Positions 26,281-35,183 of a stretch of DNA of 64,000 nucleotides are shown here, piece after piece. Below the pieces are notes generated by a model. That model saw only the letters and a program-made list of their open reading frames with translations. It had not been told where the DNA came from and searched no databases. The DNA lies in contig UBNQ01000021.1 in assembly GCA_900466875.1 (NCBI GenBank), forward strand, positions 62,001 through 126,000, read 5' to 3'. Origin of the DNA: Hyphomicrobiales bacterium (GTDB lineage: Bacteria > Pseudomonadota > Alphaproteobacteria > Rhizobiales > Rhizobiaceae). Numbering within the stretch: position 1 is the stretch's first letter; every line of letters begins with the position of its first letter. The translations under genes and the position numbers were made by a program.

Positions 26281-27717
26281 TCAGAGAAGCCATTCGCTGG
26301 GTTGCGCCGAAGAGGTGACATTCGATGCCTCCAGCTCATCCAGCGAATAGGCGCGGATATAATCGATGTTCATTTCAGCACCATCGGCAAGCCCGTCCGA
26401 TGGCGTGCCGGCCATGCCGCCAATCGCCAGATTGACGATCATGTACATCGGATCGTGCATGTCGGATGGCGTGTCCGTCTGCGCCACCGCCACATCGTCG
26501 AAATACCAGGTGATGTGATCCTCGTCCCATAGCAGGCCATAGGTGTGGAAACCTTCCGTATCGGCCACCGCGACATTTTTGATGACCGAGGTCTGCTGAC
26601 CCGTCTCGTTCGAATGGGCCGACAGGATCAGCGTATTCGGGTCCTGCCCCTTCATTTCGATGACGTCGAGTTCCGGCGGCCATGCGCCATCCTCAGGCAA
26701 CAGCCAGAAGGCGGGCCATGTCCCCTGCTCATCCGGCATATCCGCACGAATTTCGAAATAGCCGTAGGTCTGGGCAAAGGAAGCATGGGTCGTCAGCATG
26801 CCCGACGTGTAGTCATAACCTTCGACCTCGCCGGAAAGCGCATCCGGCGTCTGTTCTGCCCTGATCGTCAGCACGCCGTCCGTCACCGAGAACGGATTGG
26901 CCGATGCGGTCGGTCCGTATCCAGGATTGACGTACCATTGCTGCTCGCCATTGGTGTGCAGCGACGCCCCCTTTTCCGGCGCCCACCAGTATTTGGCTTC
27001 CCATACGCCATCCTGACCGTCGAAAAGCGAAAGGGAGTTGAAATCCTCATTGAAACTCAACGTCAGGCCGGACCGGTCCAGGTTCAATTCGAACTGGTCC
27101 GCGCTGAGATCGTCGGCGGTCGTCCCCGCCAGAACGACGCTCTCGCCATTGCCCAGATTCAGCCAGAGATCGTTGCCCTGCTGGGTGGACTGACTGACCA
27201 ACTGGTCGAAGGAGGTCACGCCGTAACCATCGAGCCTGATCGTATCGTCGTCACCGAAATCGGTGATGAGATCGGTGCCGTTGCCCTTCGAAATGATGAA
27301 CGTGTCGGCGCCGCCACCGCCGATCAACACGTCGTTTCCAGCGCCGCCGTCGATCGTCTGTCGGCTCGAACCGCCCGTGATGATGTTGTCGGCCGAGTTT
27401 CCGAAAGCATAGCGGTTATCGCCGGTCACCCGCAGGTTTTCGAAATTCTCCGGCAGCGTGTAGCTCATCCAGGTGTCGATCGTGTCGACACCTTCGCCGG
27501 GCTTTTCCTCGGCCCGATTGATGGTGGAATAGAGATAGTAGATGTCGTCACCGGTGCCGCCGGTCATGGTGACGTTGACGGAGCTGTCGCCCCACATGGA
27601 ATCATTGCCGGCGGTTCCGTACTGGATGGGACCTGAGCCTGTTGCGGAAAACCAGGCCTTGGAACTGCCGCTGTAATAAAGTGCTACACCAAGCGCATTC
27701 GAAATGGAGTTCGTCAT
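26281..27717 (-). CDS. Secreted GH16 endo-glycanase with RTX-type calcium repeats (ExsH-like)
   Basis: A 478-residue protein with no Sec signal. The N-terminal half carries glycine-rich, calcium-binding repeats (AGNDSMWGD, TGGTGDDIYYL, DGGAGNDVLIGGGGADTF near 125-145), the type secreted through type I systems such as PrsDE. The C-terminal GH16 domain (about 225-470) has the catalytic motif ELDVIEMKG near 354 (E-x-D-x-x-E). ExsH of Sinorhizobium meliloti has the same order and length and trims succinoglycan; specificity here is inferred. AGGAGC precedes ATG 27717. Confidence 0.88.
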   Translation of the reverse strand: MTNSISNALGVALYYSGSSKAWFSATGSGPIQYGTAGNDSMWGDSSVNVTMTGGTGDDIYYLYSTINRAEEKPGEGVDTIDTWMSYTLPENFENLRVTGDNRYAFGNSADNIITGGSSRQTIDGGAGNDVLIGGGGADTFIISKGNGTDLITDFGDDDTIRLDGYGVTSFDQLVSQSTQQGNDLWLNLGNGESVVLAGTTADDLSADQFELNLDRSGLTLSFNEDFNSLSLFDGQDGVWEAKYWWAPEKGASLHTNGEQQWYVNPGYGPTASANPFSVTDGVLTIRAEQTPDALSGEVEGYDYTSGMLTTHASFAQTYGYFEIRADMPDEQGTWPAFWLLPEDGAWPPELDVIEMKGQDPNTLILSAHSNETGQQTSVIKNVAVADTEGFHTYGLLWDEDHITWYFDDVAVAQTDTPSDMHDPMYMIVNLAIGGMAGTPSDGLADGAEMNIDYIRAYSLDELEASNVTSSAQPSEWLL

Positions 27718-27979
27718 TGAAACTGCTCCTGTTGAGTGGCTCTCCTCCAAAATTCTCCCACCTACAGCCTAACAGTCGGATGACCTCAGTTTTTCAATAA
27801 CGCGTCATTCTGACGAACAACCTGGCTCCAGAGTTAAACCTCGCCTAAAACAGGAAGGCTTTTCGTGTCGAACTGAAACACATATCGACTTTTCGAACGG
27901 GATGCCGGCGCCGTGCACCAAAGCGGCACACGGCGCGGTAACGCCTGCATCCTCGTTACAGACGCCGGCCCGCCGGTCA

Positions 27980-28825
27980 TCAGCGCTTGGCTATGATGAC
28001 CTCGAGATAGTCGCTCGGCACCACCATCGTGCCGTCTTCTGCCCGGTTGAAGCTTTCGATCAGGTCAAGCAGATCCTTTTCCAGATCGGCCTGCTTGTCT
28101 GTCGGCAACGCGGCAAACGCCTTGTGGACCGGCCCGTACCAGGTGCGGAACACCTCCACCCAGTGGCTTGCCGAGCGGTAGCGGAAAACGAAGTTCCGCG
28201 GGGTCGCGGAAACTCCCGCAGCATGGCCGAACAGCTCGTTCAGCCGCTCGGACGTCCCCCAGAGCGAAGGCGGCCGCACGCCGGTCGGTGGCGCCACATG
28301 ACGCCCGATCGTCTTGAACAACTGCCCGATGAAACCGTCCGGCGTCCAGTTGGCGAGACCGATCTGCCCGCCCGAGCGGCATACTCTCAGCAATTCGGAC
28401 GCGGCCTTTTCCTGATCGGGCGTGAACATGACGCCGAATGTGGAGAGCACGACATCGAAATGACTGTCGGCAAAAGGTAGCGCCTCGGCATCGGCGGTTT
28501 GAAAATTCACGCTGAGACCTTCCGCATCGGCGCGCCGCCTGCCCTGTTCGAGCAAGGCCGGCACGTAATCGGTCGACGTCACCACGCACCATCGCCTGGC
28601 TGCCGCAAGCGTCACGTTGCCGTTGCCAGCCGCAACATCCAGAACCGTTTCGCCGGCTCTCAGATCGAGCGCCTCGCAAAGGTTTTCGCCGACGATCTGC
28701 AACGTCGTGCCCACGACCGCATAATTGCCCGAGGCCCAGGCGCCCTGCTGGCGCGCCTTGACCGCAGCAAGATCCGCTCCCGCCGATGCAGCAGGATGCG
28801 GTTGGGTGAGATTGGCTGTCTGCAT
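27980..28825 (-). CDS. Class I SAM-dependent methyltransferase
   Basis: A 281-residue methyltransferase; SAM-binding motif I is VLDVAAGNGNVTLAAA near 62, and motif II/III follow (NFQTADAEALPFADSHFDVVLST). Substrate unknown; it resembles ubiquinone/menaquinone-type methyltransferases only in fold. GGGAGGA precedes ATG 28825 and excludes the in-frame ATG at 28840. The HxlR regulator gene ends 120 bp upstream on the same strand. The 262-bp gap 27718-27979 holds the GH16 promoter and a possible stem (GCGCCGTG / CACGGCGC) near 27912-27940. Confidence 0.88.
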   Translation of the reverse strand: MQTANLTQPHPAASAGADLAAVKARQQGAWASGNYAVVGTTLQIVGENLCEALDLRAGETVLDVAAGNGNVTLAAARRWCVVTSTDYVPALLEQGRRRADAEGLSVNFQTADAEALPFADSHFDVVLSTFGVMFTPDQEKAASELLRVCRSGGQIGLANWTPDGFIGQLFKTIGRHVAPPTGVRPPSLWGTSERLNELFGHAAGVSATPRNFVFRYRSASHWVEVFRTWYGPVHKAFAALPTDKQADLEKDLLDLIESFNRAEDGTMVVPSDYLEVIIAKR

Positions 28826-28945
28826 TGTCTTTCCTCCCATATCGACAAGCCCGGTGAAACGGGCAATGATCGGAGGATGCGTCAGCTTATGCCGATTGCT
28901 CCAGTGTAGAAAATGAACCGATCCCGATACAGAAATTGGATCGGC

Positions 28946-29629
28946 TCAACAGGCGGCATACGAACTGCGCACCATCCAGTCATCGATCCGCGCGGCAATG
29001 TCTGCATCGCCGATCAGTGAAATCCTGCCTCGTTCTATCTCGGCCTTGAGGCCTGAAAGCCCCATCCAGGCAGCCGTCATCGCCTTCAGTTCCGCCGTTA
29101 TGTAGAGATCGACATCGTAGCCGGGATCGATCAGGCAAAGATCGACCACTTGCCCTGGTTTGTTGACAAGCCAGTATCGACGCTCGTCACGCGGCAATTC
29201 CGGGTAGCTGAACTCGATCACGCTGCGCCGACGTTTGGGCAAGGCGTCCGCATCGATCTTGCGGCGCATGTTCCACATCAAAAGCCGCGCATCGAGGTTT
29301 TCAAGCGTCACATCGGCATCGATATTGCGATGCGCCCAGCGGCCAAGCTCCCGAACGATCGGGCCAAGCTCGTCGGCAATCCGGGTCGTGAGATAGGTGA
29401 TCTCGCCGGTCCGTTCATTGGTCGATCGGGTCACCAGCCCGTTCGCCTCCATCTGCTTCAACCGCTTGGACATCAGGGTCGGAGACATGCCGGGCACGCC
29501 CCGGCGGATCTCGTTGAAATGAGTCGATCCCGACCACATTTCGGAAAGCAGCAGCAGCGTCCAGCGCGGCTCGAGCAGTTCGCAAGCCTTGGCGATCGGG
29601 CAAAACTGATTGTATCCCTCATCCTGCAT
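28946..29629 (-). CDS. HxlR-family transcriptional regulator with C-terminal extension
   Basis: A 227-residue regulator. The N-terminal HxlR winged helix is clear: CPIAKACELLEPRWTLLLLSEMWSGSTHFNEIRRGVPGMSPTLMSKRLKQMEANGLV (about 9-66). The remaining 130 residues look like an SCP2 or ligand-binding-type fold rather than the usual short HxlR. GGAGG sits 5 nt before ATG 29629. It shares a 204-bp divergent region with the GGDEF/EAL gene, in which TTTACAGTAAA (near 29755) is a short palindrome. Ligand unknown; the adjacent methyltransferase is a plausible target. Confidence 0.88.
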   Translation of the reverse strand: MQDEGYNQFCPIAKACELLEPRWTLLLLSEMWSGSTHFNEIRRGVPGMSPTLMSKRLKQMEANGLVTRSTNERTGEITYLTTRIADELGPIVRELGRWAHRNIDADVTLENLDARLLMWNMRRKIDADALPKRRRSVIEFSYPELPRDERRYWLVNKPGQVVDLCLIDPGYDVDLYITAELKAMTAAWMGLSGLKAEIERGRISLIGDADIAARIDDWMVRSSYAAC

Positions 29630-29833
29630 TGCCGCCTCCGGGATTGGAAATTATGCGCCTCCCGACAGGCAGGGTCCAGTCCACAAACTGTAGCGAGCAG
29701 TAACAACAGAAAAACACGGCAAGAGTGCCGACCGTCACTAAACCGCCCTGCAGTTTACAGTAAAGTGACCATGTTCTGCGCTAACCCCTCGCCGCGAAAG
29801 CATAATCTTAAAGTTTGTCTGCGACGTTACGTC

Positions 29834-32551
29834 ATGATGCGACCGGACTATTCTATGGCTATTTTTTCTCTTTCGGACAAATCCGTGCGACCGATTCAAA
29901 AGGCTTTCGGATTCAGTTATTTTATTCCCGCCGCGGCCGTTGTTGTTGCGGTTGCCATTGGTTTTGTCCGGGCCGATCGCGAAGAGCACGAGCGTTTTCT
30001 GGCGGAACAGAGGCTCGTCGCTTCCGAAGGCCTGGCCCAGGTCTCCTCCCGCCTGGAAGCTCAGATCCGCGGCAACGTAAACCTCATCCAGGGGCTTGCC
30101 GCAGCCATTGCGGCCAATCCCAACATGACGCAAGCGCAGTTCGGCGCACTTGCCGGAAGGATCTTCGACCTTCCTTCCCAATTGCGAAACGTCGTTGCCG
30201 CACCGGACCTGGTCGTCCGGCATGTCTATCCATTCGATGAAAACAAGCAGTTGATCGGGCAGGACTACAATGCCAACCCAAAACAGTCCGGCTCGGTTTT
30301 CGAGGCTATAAAAAGACGAAAGACAACCGTAGCCGGCCCGATAAAGCTCGTGCAGGGCGGCCATGGGCTGCTCGCGAGATACCCGGTATTTTCCGTCGGA
30401 AGCGGTCAGTTCTGGGGTGTCGTTTCGGCCGTGATCGATGCCGAGCGCCTCTATCGAGACAGCAATCTCGACTCCCCCCAACAATCTCTCAACATCGCCA
30501 TCGCTCGTCGACCGCAGCCGCAGGAAAAGGATGTTTTCGTCGGCGACCCCGCAGTCTTCAACGAGGCTTCGGTGCGCACCCGCATCGAACTCGGATACGA
30601 CACATGGTACCTTGCCGCATTACCCAAGGGGGGATGGGTGGAGACACGCCCGTCAGCCACGACCTTCCGAATCTATGCGGCCTTGGTTGCCATCGGCATT
30701 ATCGGACCGCTGATCTGGGCGGGCATTTTGATGAGGCAGCGGCACCTGAACCTCGTCACGCTCCAGCAGCGTGAGGAGGAACTGGAGGAAGTCTCCCATC
30801 GCCTCGGTCTCGCACTGGATTCCTCCGGCATCGGCGTCTGGGAATATCATCCCGAATCCGGCAAGCTGATCTGGGATCGCCGCATGCGCGAAATGTATGA
30901 CGGCTCACCGGATCGCGACGTGTTCTTCTATGACGACTGGAAAAAGGCGATCCATCCCGAAGACCTGCAGTCCGCGCAGGACGGACTGCTTCGGACGGTC
31001 GAAGAGGACGAGCCCTACATTACCCAGTTCCGCATCGTCTCCCCAACCGGCGAAATCAGATATATCCGCGCGAATGGCAGGGTTCATCGCCCCGCAGGTC
31101 GCGAGATGCGGGTGGTCGGAGCCAATTGGGACGTGACCAAGGACATGCTTCTGCAGGCCGAATTGCGCGAGGCGCGGATGCGGGCGGAAGAGCAGAACGT
31201 CCAATTGAGGGCGACGCGCCGGACACTGGAACACCAGTCGCTTCACGATGCCCTGACCGGCCTGCCCAACCGGCGTTTTCTCGACCAGTTCATGGAGGCA
31301 GGCAGCGGCAAGGCTGATCCGCGCCACCGAATGGCGTTCATCCACGTGGATCTCGACCGCTTCAAGGAGGTCAACGACACGCTCGGCCACGCGGCCGGCG
31401 ATGAGGTCTTGAGACAAACGACGGTCCGCCTGCTCGGTCTTGTCACCCCGAATGAATTTGCCTCGCGCGTCGGCGGCGACGAATTCGTCATCGCCACCAG
31501 CGGACCATCCGTCGAGCGCCGCTCGCGCGAACTTGCGCAGTCGATCGTCAGGTCCCTGGCGAAACCGATCGACATCGGCGGCCAGAAATGCCGTATCGGC
31601 TGCAGCGCAGGCATTGCCTGCCAGACGGCGGCGATGGAGGAACCACGCGAGCTTCTCGTCAACGCGGATATCGCACTCTACGAGGCAAAGAAACGCGGAC
31701 GCAATCGCTTCGAAATCTTCTCCGACGAACTTCGCATGGCCGCAGTGCTGCGCAAGACGATGTCGGATGAATTCCTGACCGCTTTGGAACACGACCAGAT
31801 CGTTCCCTATTTCCAGCCCCAGTTCGATGCCAAAACGTTGCAGATCGTCGGCGTCGAGGCGCTGGCGCGCTGGCAGCACCCCGATCGCGGCACGCTCGCG
31901 CCCGACCGCTTTCTCGACATTGCCGAAAGCCTTAACCGCGCGGCGGATCTCGATGCGATCATTCTGGAAAAAGCATTGTTCCAGTCCATTCGCTGGAAGG
32001 CGATGGAGCTCGATGTACCGCATCTCTCGGTCAACATATCGGCGCAGAGATTAAGGGACGGGCGCATGTTCGAGCGGTTGTCCGGCCTGCAATTCACCCC
32101 GGGCACCCTGTCCTTCGAACTGCTGGAATCCATCTCCTTCGACGATCAGGACGAAGACCTGCGCACAGCGATCGCCCGGCTTAAATCGCTCGGCATCGAC
32201 ATAGAGATCGACGACTTCGGCACCGGCCACGCCTCGATTGTCAGCCTGATTGAACTTGGGCCGAAGCGATTGAAGATCGACCGCAAGCTGATCTCGCCCA
32301 TAGAGGCCTCCGCATCCCAGCGCAGGCTGGTTGCCTCGATCATCGAAATCGGCAAGTCGCAGGATATCGAGATCGTCGCCGAAGGTGTCGAGACGCGCGA
32401 GCATATCGAAATCCTGCGCGGCCTCGGATGCCACGTGCTGCAGGGTTATGCCTTTTCCAAACCGCTCCCGGCAGCCGAATTCATAACCTTCGTCGAGAAT
32501 TGGCAGGCTCGGCTTGAAACAGACGGAACACGGCTGAAAGAGACAGGATAA
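29834..32551 (+). CDS. CHASE-PAS-GGDEF-EAL c-di-GMP turnover protein
   Basis: About 905 residues, inner-membrane sensor that could make and/or break c-di-GMP. Order: N-terminal helix near 25-42, periplasmic CHASE-type domain (about 55-250), second helix near 275-295, PAS with EEEL linker (about 310-435), GGDEF domain with intact RVGGDEFVI near 545, EAL domain with VGVEALARWQHP near 675 and DDFGTGHAS near 797. Both catalytic motifs look intact. No RxxD inhibitory site precedes GGDEF. ATG 29834 is uncertain; none of the candidate starts (29771, 29834, 29855) has a good ribosome site. Confidence 0.92.
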   Translation: MMRPDYSMAIFSLSDKSVRPIQKAFGFSYFIPAAAVVVAVAIGFVRADREEHERFLAEQRLVASEGLAQVSSRLEAQIRGNVNLIQGLAAAIAANPNMTQAQFGALAGRIFDLPSQLRNVVAAPDLVVRHVYPFDENKQLIGQDYNANPKQSGSVFEAIKRRKTTVAGPIKLVQGGHGLLARYPVFSVGSGQFWGVVSAVIDAERLYRDSNLDSPQQSLNIAIARRPQPQEKDVFVGDPAVFNEASVRTRIELGYDTWYLAALPKGGWVETRPSATTFRIYAALVAIGIIGPLIWAGILMRQRHLNLVTLQQREEELEEVSHRLGLALDSSGIGVWEYHPESGKLIWDRRMREMYDGSPDRDVFFYDDWKKAIHPEDLQSAQDGLLRTVEEDEPYITQFRIVSPTGEIRYIRANGRVHRPAGREMRVVGANWDVTKDMLLQAELREARMRAEEQNVQLRATRRTLEHQSLHDALTGLPNRRFLDQFMEAGSGKADPRHRMAFIHVDLDRFKEVNDTLGHAAGDEVLRQTTVRLLGLVTPNEFASRVGGDEFVIATSGPSVERRSRELAQSIVRSLAKPIDIGGQKCRIGCSAGIACQTAAMEEPRELLVNADIALYEAKKRGRNRFEIFSDELRMAAVLRKTMSDEFLTALEHDQIVPYFQPQFDAKTLQIVGVEALARWQHPDRGTLAPDRFLDIAESLNRAADLDAIILEKALFQSIRWKAMELDVPHLSVNISAQRLRDGRMFERLSGLQFTPGTLSFELLESISFDDQDEDLRTAIARLKSLGIDIEIDDFGTGHASIVSLIELGPKRLKIDRKLISPIEASASQRRLVASIIEIGKSQDIEIVAEGVETREHIEILRGLGCHVLQGYAFSKPLPAAEFITFVENWQARLETDGTRLKETG

Positions 32552-32601
32552 CCTGTTGCCGGCCTGCGGCCGCACCGGAGCTTTCCCCACACCGGATACC
32601 A

Positions 32602-32636
32602 AAAAGCCCCGCCGGCTGTTCACCGGCGGGGCTTTT
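32602..32636. terminator. Bidirectional terminator between the GGDEF/EAL gene and clpP
   Basis: Perfect 14-bp arms AAAAGCCCCGCCGG / CCGGCGGGGCTTTT, 7-nt loop. A/T tails on both sides let it act for both converging genes. Confidence 0.88.
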
Positions 32637-32660
32637 GGATTCACGGATCGAAGTCGTGTC

Positions 32661-33290
32661 TCAGATTTCGCTCTGGGACGTCACGATCTTCGAAACCAGA
32701 CCGTATGAAACGGCTTCCTCTGCGGAAAGCCAGTAGTCGCGGTCGATGTCCTTGGCGATCTTCTCTTCCGTCTGGCCGGTAGCCTTGGCGAAGATCTTGA
32801 TCAGACGCTCGTTCATCTTGACGATTTCGCGAGCCTGGATCTCGATATCGGATGCCATGCCGCGCGTGCCGCCGGACGGCTGGTGGATGAGAAAGCGCGT
32901 GTTCGGCAGCGAGATACGGCGTTCCTTCGGAGCCGCTGCATAGATCAGCGCGCCGGCCGAAGCCACCCAGCCCGTCCCGATCATCCAGACCTTCGGCTTG
33001 ATGAACTTGATCATGTCATGGATGGAATCGCCCGATTCGACGTGGCCGCCGGGAGAATTCACATAGATGCGGATATCGTCGTCGCTGGCCGCCGACAGTG
33101 CGACGAGCTGCGTGTTGACCTTCTGCGCCAGTTCCTGGGTGATCGGACCGTAGATGAAGATCGAGCGAGACTTGAAAAGATTCGCCTCTGTTTCCTTGCC
33201 GAGCGGCAATTCCTTGGTCTTGTCGTCGTTGTCGTCTTCGTCGTTCAGCACAGTCAGTGTCTCCTGCATGGGATTCATAACATCGGACAT
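32661..33290 (-). CDS. clpP: ATP-dependent Clp protease proteolytic subunit
   Basis: Serine peptidase ring that degrades unfolded or tagged proteins with ClpA/ClpX. About 209 residues from ATG 33290 ([12 protein letters not shown]). Triad in order: Ser in [12 protein letters not shown] near 120, His in [10 protein letters not shown] near 145, Asp in [13 protein letters not shown] near 192. The VASAGA context differs from the ASMGA of the main ClpP, fitting one of the several rhizobial ClpP paralogues. There is no clear Shine-Dalgarno; a 33300-33328 hairpin lies just upstream. No clpX is nearby. Confidence 0.94.
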   Translation of the reverse strand: MSDVMNPMQETLTVLNDEDDNDDKTKELPLGKETEANLFKSRSIFIYGPITQELAQKVNTQLVALSAASDDDIRIYVNSPGGHVESGDSIHDMIKFIKPKVWMIGTGWVASAGALIYAAAPKERRISLPNTRFLIHQPSGGTRGMASDIEIQAREIVKMNERLIKIFAKATGQTEEKIAKDIDRDYWLSAEEAVSYGLVSKIVTSQSEI

Positions 33291-33299
33291 AATGTGTTC

Positions 33300-33328
33300 G
33301 CGGCCACAAGACAATGGAGAGTGGCCGC
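33300..33328. repeat. Inverted repeat just upstream of clpP
   Basis: Arms GCGGCCAC / GTGGCCGC (8 bp, 13-nt spacer). It starts 9 nt before the clpP ATG, in the clpP leader on the minus strand, where no Shine-Dalgarno is evident. Confidence 0.5.
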
Positions 33329-33468
33329 AAGCCACGACTAAGGCGCACCATAAGGTGAATGACGTAGAAATCTCGTCGCTGCGGCCGGCAATTGCTGTGG
33401 ACAGCCGGAAGTCGTGCGTCCTATGCTCCGCCGCATTTCAAGACACGACAGAATCTGAGGGGACCATA

Positions 33469-34056
33469 ATGTTCAGACGTCTTACACTCTCCGCCGCCAT
33501 TTTTGCCGCCGCTGCAGCACCTGCCTTCGCCCATCTCAACCCGGAGGAACACGGCTCCTTCATGGCCGGTTTCTCGCATCCGCTCTTCGGCATGGACCAC
33601 ATCCTGGCGATGGTCGCCGTCGGTCTCTGGGCCGCTCAGATATCGCAGACAGGCAACAGGAAGGCGCTCTGGATCGTGCCTGCCGCCTTCGTCGGCACGA
33701 TGGCGGTAGGCTTTGCACTGGCGCTTTCCGGCATTGAACTTCCCTTCGTTGAACCGGCAATCCTTGCCTCCGTCATCGCTCTCGGCCTGCTCGTCGCGAT
33801 CGCAGTTCGCCTGCCGACTGCAGCATGCGCGGCAATTGTCGCTGTTTTTGCCCTTTTCCATGGCCACGCGCATGGCGGTGAGCTTGGTTCGGCCGGCGCG
33901 CTCCGGTTCGGCATCGGCTTCGTTTTTGCAACGTCCCTGCTGCACATTGCCGGCATTGCGGCCGGCCTCGGCATCTCCCGTTTCAGCCCTTATGTCGCCC
34001 GCATTCTCGGCGGCATCACGGCACTTCTCGGCCTGTCACTCGCATTCGGCGGCTGA
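33469..34056 (+). CDS. HupE/UreJ-family membrane protein
   Basis: A 195-residue inner-membrane protein; HupE members carry nickel or cobalt. A signal-like N-terminus (AAIFAAAAAPAFAHLNPEEHG) then about six helices. The conserved HPLFGMDHILAM near 38 and FALFHGHAHG near 120 supply His/Asp typical of the metal path. GAGGGG precedes ATG 33469. No hydrogenase or urease genes are nearby, so it probably serves as a stand-alone Ni/Co permease. Confidence 0.9.
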   Translation: MFRRLTLSAAIFAAAAAPAFAHLNPEEHGSFMAGFSHPLFGMDHILAMVAVGLWAAQISQTGNRKALWIVPAAFVGTMAVGFALALSGIELPFVEPAILASVIALGLLVAIAVRLPTAACAAIVAVFALFHGHAHGGELGSAGALRFGIGFVFATSLLHIAGIAAGLGISRFSPYVARILGGITALLGLSLAFGG

Positions 34057-34137
34057 CGCAGTTCAACTGACGCGGAGCGATCCGGCATTACCGAGATTTA
34101 ATCTCGTGGCAATTTGAAAAGCCGCAATCCCTGCTTA

Positions 34138-34168
34138 CCTCCTTGGGCAGTTCAAGTGCCCAAGGAGG
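34138..34168 (+). promoter_or_regulatory. Perfect hairpin that encloses the ribosome-binding site of the DUF2076 gene
   Basis: Arms CCTCCTTGGGCA (34138-34149) and TGCCCAAGGAGG (34157-34168), 7-nt loop. The entire Shine-Dalgarno AAGGAGG (34162-34168) is inside the 3' arm and lies 5 nt before ATG 34174. Perfect 12-bp G/C-rich pairing would keep the ribosome site shut until something opens it. No U-run follows, so it is not a terminator of hupE. Confidence 0.85.
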
Positions 34169-34173
34169 CAATC

Positions 34174-35025
34174 ATGTCACCTGAAGAACGTCAGCTCCTC
34201 AACGGTCTGTTCGATCGCGTCCGAACCGCCTCGGCAACGCCGCGGAACACGCAGGCGGAAGACCTGATCGATCAGGAAACCCGCAAGCAGCCCTACGCGA
34301 CTTACTACCTCGCTCAGGCGGTGGTCGTGCAGGAAAAGGGGCTGGAGGCAGCATCCAACCGCATCAAGGAACTGGAAGCCCATATCCACGAGCTTGAATC
34401 CGCGCAAAGTACAACGCGTCAGGCGGAACAGGGCGGTGGTTTCCTCAGTTCGATTTTCGGCTCGCAACAGTCACGCCAGCAGGCTCCTGCCCAGCAATCG
34501 TCGGCTCCGCCTTCCGGCCCCTGGAGCACACGTCAGGCCTATGAAGGCCCACGCGGATATGACGACGGTTATCGTGCACCCCCTCCGCCTTATGGCTCGC
34601 AGGCCTCCTCGCCCCAACCTTCCGGGCCCCCACCTTCCGGACCATGGAGCAACAACGCCTATCGCGGACCGTCCGCCGGCAGCAGTTTCCTAACCGGTGC
34701 ACTGGGCACCGCGGCCGGCGTTGCCGGCGGCATGCTGCTCGCCAACTCGCTGTCGGGTATCTTCAGCAATCACATGGCCGGCGCAGGTCTCGGCAATCCG
34801 CTGGCCGGAGCAAGCTCTTTCGGCGCCTCGGAACAGCCCGCAGTCGAGGAAACCGTGGTCAACAACTATTATGGCGACGACGCGATCCGCGAAGCATCCG
34901 ACAATTCGGATGCCGGCAATAACGACAATGACAACGACGCCTGGCAGCAGGCCAACTATTCGAATGACGATGCCGATCAGGATAATGGCGACTTCGAAAG
35001 CAACGACGATAGCTTCGACGTCTGA
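34174..35025 (+). CDS. DUF2076 domain protein
   Basis: A 283-residue protein of the DUF2076 family (MSPEERQLLNGLFDRVRTAS start; QTTRKQPYATYYLAQAV-like opening near 35). Middle is Pro/Ser/Gly/Gln-rich and low complexity (100-180), then a Gly/Ala-rich stretch LTGALGTAAGVAGGMLLANSL near 185 that could cross or dip into the membrane, and a strongly acidic, Asn/Asp-rich tail. The family is described only as periplasmic-sensor-like. Its ribosome site is held in a hairpin, and a good terminator follows at 35047. Confidence 0.88.
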   Translation: MSPEERQLLNGLFDRVRTASATPRNTQAEDLIDQETRKQPYATYYLAQAVVVQEKGLEAASNRIKELEAHIHELESAQSTTRQAEQGGGFLSSIFGSQQSRQQAPAQQSSAPPSGPWSTRQAYEGPRGYDDGYRAPPPPYGSQASSPQPSGPPPSGPWSNNAYRGPSAGSSFLTGALGTAAGVAGGMLLANSLSGIFSNHMAGAGLGNPLAGASSFGASEQPAVEETVVNNYYGDDAIREASDNSDAGNNDNDNDAWQQANYSNDDADQDNGDFESNDDSFDV

Positions 35026-35046
35026 TCGATAAAATCACCAACGAGA

Positions 35047-35080
35047 AAAGCGCCGGGCAATCATGCTCCGGCGCTTTTTT
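35047..35080 (+). terminator. Terminator of the DUF2076 gene
   Basis: Arms AAAGCGCCGG / CCGGCGCTTT, 11-nt loop, tail TTTTTT. Confidence 0.88.
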
Positions 35081-35136
35081 ATTCGAATGTGGCAGCCTAT
35101 CCCGGCCCCTCGCTAGGGCTCGGTGCGTTCGTCACT

Positions 35137-35176
35137 GCAATCGATTCACTGGATCGATTGCTCGAGCTACGCTCGA
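35137..35176. repeat. Two adjacent palindromes downstream of queF
   Basis: First: GCAATCGAT / ATCGATTGC (9 bp, spacer TCACTGG, 35137-35161). Second, touching it: TCGAG / CTCGA around CTACG (35162-35176). It may be the queF terminator region or a dispersed rhizobial palindromic repeat; genome-wide copies would decide. Confidence 0.5.
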
Positions 35177-35183
35177 CCGTTCC

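Noticed and set aside
29150-29833. The long plus-strand frame extending the CHASE-PAS-GGDEF-EAL protein leftward
   Set aside because: It overlaps the HxlR gene on the opposite strand, and the first 225 residues resemble no domain; the real start is near 29834.
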